Shown: positions 14,107 through 15,248 of the stretch, piece by piece
Layout of the letters: each line of letters begins with the position of its first letter
How positions within the stretch are numbered: the first letter of the stretch is position 1
Assembly (NCBI GenBank): GCA_028871195.1
Contig: JAGWNT010000093.1
Span: forward strand, 1 to 15,248
DNA: 15,248 bases
DNA from: REEB85 sp018971455
Lineage (GTDB): Bacteria > Pseudomonadota > Alphaproteobacteria > Acetobacterales > Acetobacteraceae
Reading direction: 5' to 3'
The notes under the pieces: generated by a model
The model's input: only the letters and a program-made list of their open reading frames with translations
Told to the model about the DNA's origin: nothing
The model's database searches: none
Position numbers and translations under genes: made by a program

Positions 14107-15248
14107 ATGGTCATGGCCCTTCCCACCCCCGACCCGAGCGGCGCCACCCCCACCATGGCGCAATGGTTCGCGCTCAAGGCGGTGCACCCGGATGCGCTGC
14201 TGTTCCTGCGCATGGGCGATTTCTACGAACTCTTCTTCGCCGATGCCGAGGCCGCGGCGACCGCGCTCGACATCGCGCTGACCCGGCGCGGCGAGCATGG
14301 CGGCCAGCCGATTCCGATGTGCGGCGTGCCGGTGCATGCCGCCGAGGCCTATCTCGCCCGGCTCATCCGGCGCGGCTTCCGGGTGGCCATCGGCGAGCAG
14401 ATGGAGGATCCCAAGGCCCGCACCGGCAAGGGGCCGCTGCGGCGCGAGGTGGTGCGCCTGGTCACCCCCGGCACGCTGACCGAGGAGGCGCTGCTGGAAG
14501 CCGGGCGACCCAACCGGCTGCTTGCGCTGGCGGCCTCCGGCCCGGGCGGGCGGGGCGAGCTGGGGGCGGCGTGGCTCGACATCTCGACCGGCAGCTTCGA
14601 GACCCAGGGCCTCGGCCGCGCCGACCTGCCGGCCCTGCTCGGCCGGCTCGATCCGGCGGAAATCCTCGCCGCCGACGCGTTCGATCTGGGCGGCGCCGAG
14701 CTTGCCGAGTTCGCGGCGCGGCGCAGCGCGGTTGCCCTCCCGGCTCCGGAGGCGGCCCGCGCCGCCCTCGCCGCGGCCTTCGGCGTCGGCAGTCTCGACG
14801 CGCTGGGCAGCTTCACGGATGCCGAGGCGGTGGCGGCCGGCGCGGCGCTCGGCTATGTGCGCACCACCCAGGCCGGGCGTATGCCGCGCCTGCAGCACCC
14901 GCTGCCGATCGGGCCGGCCGGGCACATGGCGCTCGACGCAGCGACGCGGGCGAGCCTGGAGGTGACCCGCGCGCGCGACGGCGGCACCGCGTACACCCTG
15001 CTCGCGGCCATCCAGCGCACCGCGACCGCGGCCGGCGCGCGGCTGCTCGGCGAATGGCTCGCCGCCCCGCTCACCGACGCCGCCGCCATCGCCGCGCGCC
15101 AGCAGGGCTGGGCCTGGCTGCTCGCCGAGGAGCGGGCGGCGGCCGGGCTGCGCGCGGCGCTGGCCCACGCGCCGGACCTGGCACGCGCGCTGGGGCGGCT
15201 CTCGCTCGGCCGCGCCGACCTGCCGGCCCTGCTCGGCCGGCTCGATCC
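14107..15248 (+). CDS. mutS: DNA mismatch repair protein MutS, N-terminal part, 3' end outside window
   Basis: MutS recognises base mismatches and small loops and starts mismatch repair. The visible 380 residues cover the mismatch-binding domain with the Phe-x-Glu motif (MGDFYELF, Phe39 and Glu41), the MCGVPVHAAEAYLARLI block, IGEQMEDP (95-102), the connector domain (about 130-245) and the start of the core/lever domain (LQHPLPIG, then LLGEWLAAPL at 313-322). The ATPase and C-terminal parts lie beyond the right edge. The start may be 14107 or the ATG two codons later at 14113; neither has a clear ribosome site. The oddity is at the edge: after LARALGRLSLGR the family normally continues with a GGPRDL-like sequence, but here the last 44 bases repeat codons 169-182 exactly. 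The C-terminal 12-14 residues shown should therefore be treated with suspicion. Confidence 0.93.
   Translation, partial: MVMALPTPDPSGATPTMAQWFALKAVHPDALLFLRMGDFYELFFADAEAAATALDIALTRRGEHGGQPIPMCGVPVHAAEAYLARLIRRGFRVAIGEQMEDPKARTGKGPLRREVVRLVTPGTLTEEALLEAGRPNRLLALAASGPGGRGELGAAWLDISTGSFETQGLGRADLPALLGRLDPAEILAADAFDLGGAELAEFAARRSAVALPAPEAARAALAAAFGVGSLDALGSFTDAEAVAAGAALGYVRTTQAGRMPRLQHPLPIGPAGHMALDAATRASLEVTRARDGGTAYTLLAAIQRTATAAGARLLGEWLAAPLTDAAAIAARQQGWAWLLAEERAAAGLRAALAHAPDLARALGRLSLGRADLPALLGRLD
14611..14654 (+). repeat. 44-bp direct repeat within mutS, copy 1
   Basis: Bases 14611-14654 are identical to 15205-15248, in the same reading frame (LGRADLPALLGRLD). This copy lies in the connector domain and continues naturally into PAEILAADAF, which fits MutS, so it is probably the genuine one. 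Confidence 0.95.
15205..15248 (+). repeat. 44-bp direct repeat within mutS, copy 2 at the window edge
   Basis: This is an exact copy of 14611-14654 that runs to the last base of the window. The base just before the repeat differs (C at 14610, G at 15204). It replaces the sequence the MutS family usually has after LSLGR, which suggests a junction rather than a natural duplication. Confidence 0.9.

Noticed and set aside
1..15248. CRISPR arrays, tRNA/rRNA genes, integrases, toxin-antitoxin pairs or defence systems
   Set aside because: I looked for regularly spaced repeats, cloverleaf-type segments and characteristic protein motifs and saw none; the window is core housekeeping and envelope genes.

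Overview
The window is about 15.2 kb of very GC-rich bacterial DNA with strong G/C bias at third codon positions, short intergenic gaps and mostly TGA stops. Gene content and order (the alphaproteobacterial-type AddA end followed by trxA, a ScsB-like DsbD, and maeB beside mutS) suggest an alphaproteobacterium, probably Rhodospirillales/Acetobacteraceae. That placement is inferred from protein character and synteny, not from a search. It is mostly ordinary chromosome: I see no CRISPR array, tRNA, rRNA, transposase or phage gene.

Left part (1-3147): the 3' end of addA (nuclease domain of the AddAB recombination enzyme) runs in from the left edge and is followed by trxA. A convergent, full-length DsbD/ScsB-type transmembrane thiol-disulfide reductase comes next. 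trxA and dsbD converge on a hairpin whose two arms contain the two stop codons. Cytoplasmic thioredoxin is the usual electron donor for DsbD-type proteins, so these neighbours plausibly work together. The transporter has an unusual histidine-rich loop.

Central part (3192-11297, all + strand): hrpB (DEAH-type helicase), a periplasmic HtrA-type serine protease with one PDZ domain, an OmpR-family response regulator 4 nt downstream, its histidine kinase, a small exported protein with two cysteines, and a class A penicillin-binding protein. The tight htrA-regulator-kinase spacing suggests one envelope-stress operon, with cell-wall synthesis just downstream.

Right part (11298-15248): a compound palindromic element of about 130 bp fills the gap between the penicillin-binding protein gene and the convergent maeB (malic enzyme fused to a phosphotransacetylase-like domain), and it supplies the maeB stop codon. 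Between maeB and the divergent mutS lies a small possible gene of 63 codons, followed on its own strand by a strong hairpin. mutS runs off the right edge. Its last 44 bases exactly repeat, in frame, a segment about 600 bases earlier in the same gene, at a place where the family normally has a different conserved sequence. This looks like an assembly junction or a recombination/template-switch event.

The items most worth a second look are the mutS terminal repeat, the palindromic element with its maeB stop, the His-rich loop of the DsbD homologue, and the protease/two-component/small-Cys-protein/PBP cluster. I found no clear new multi-gene system.
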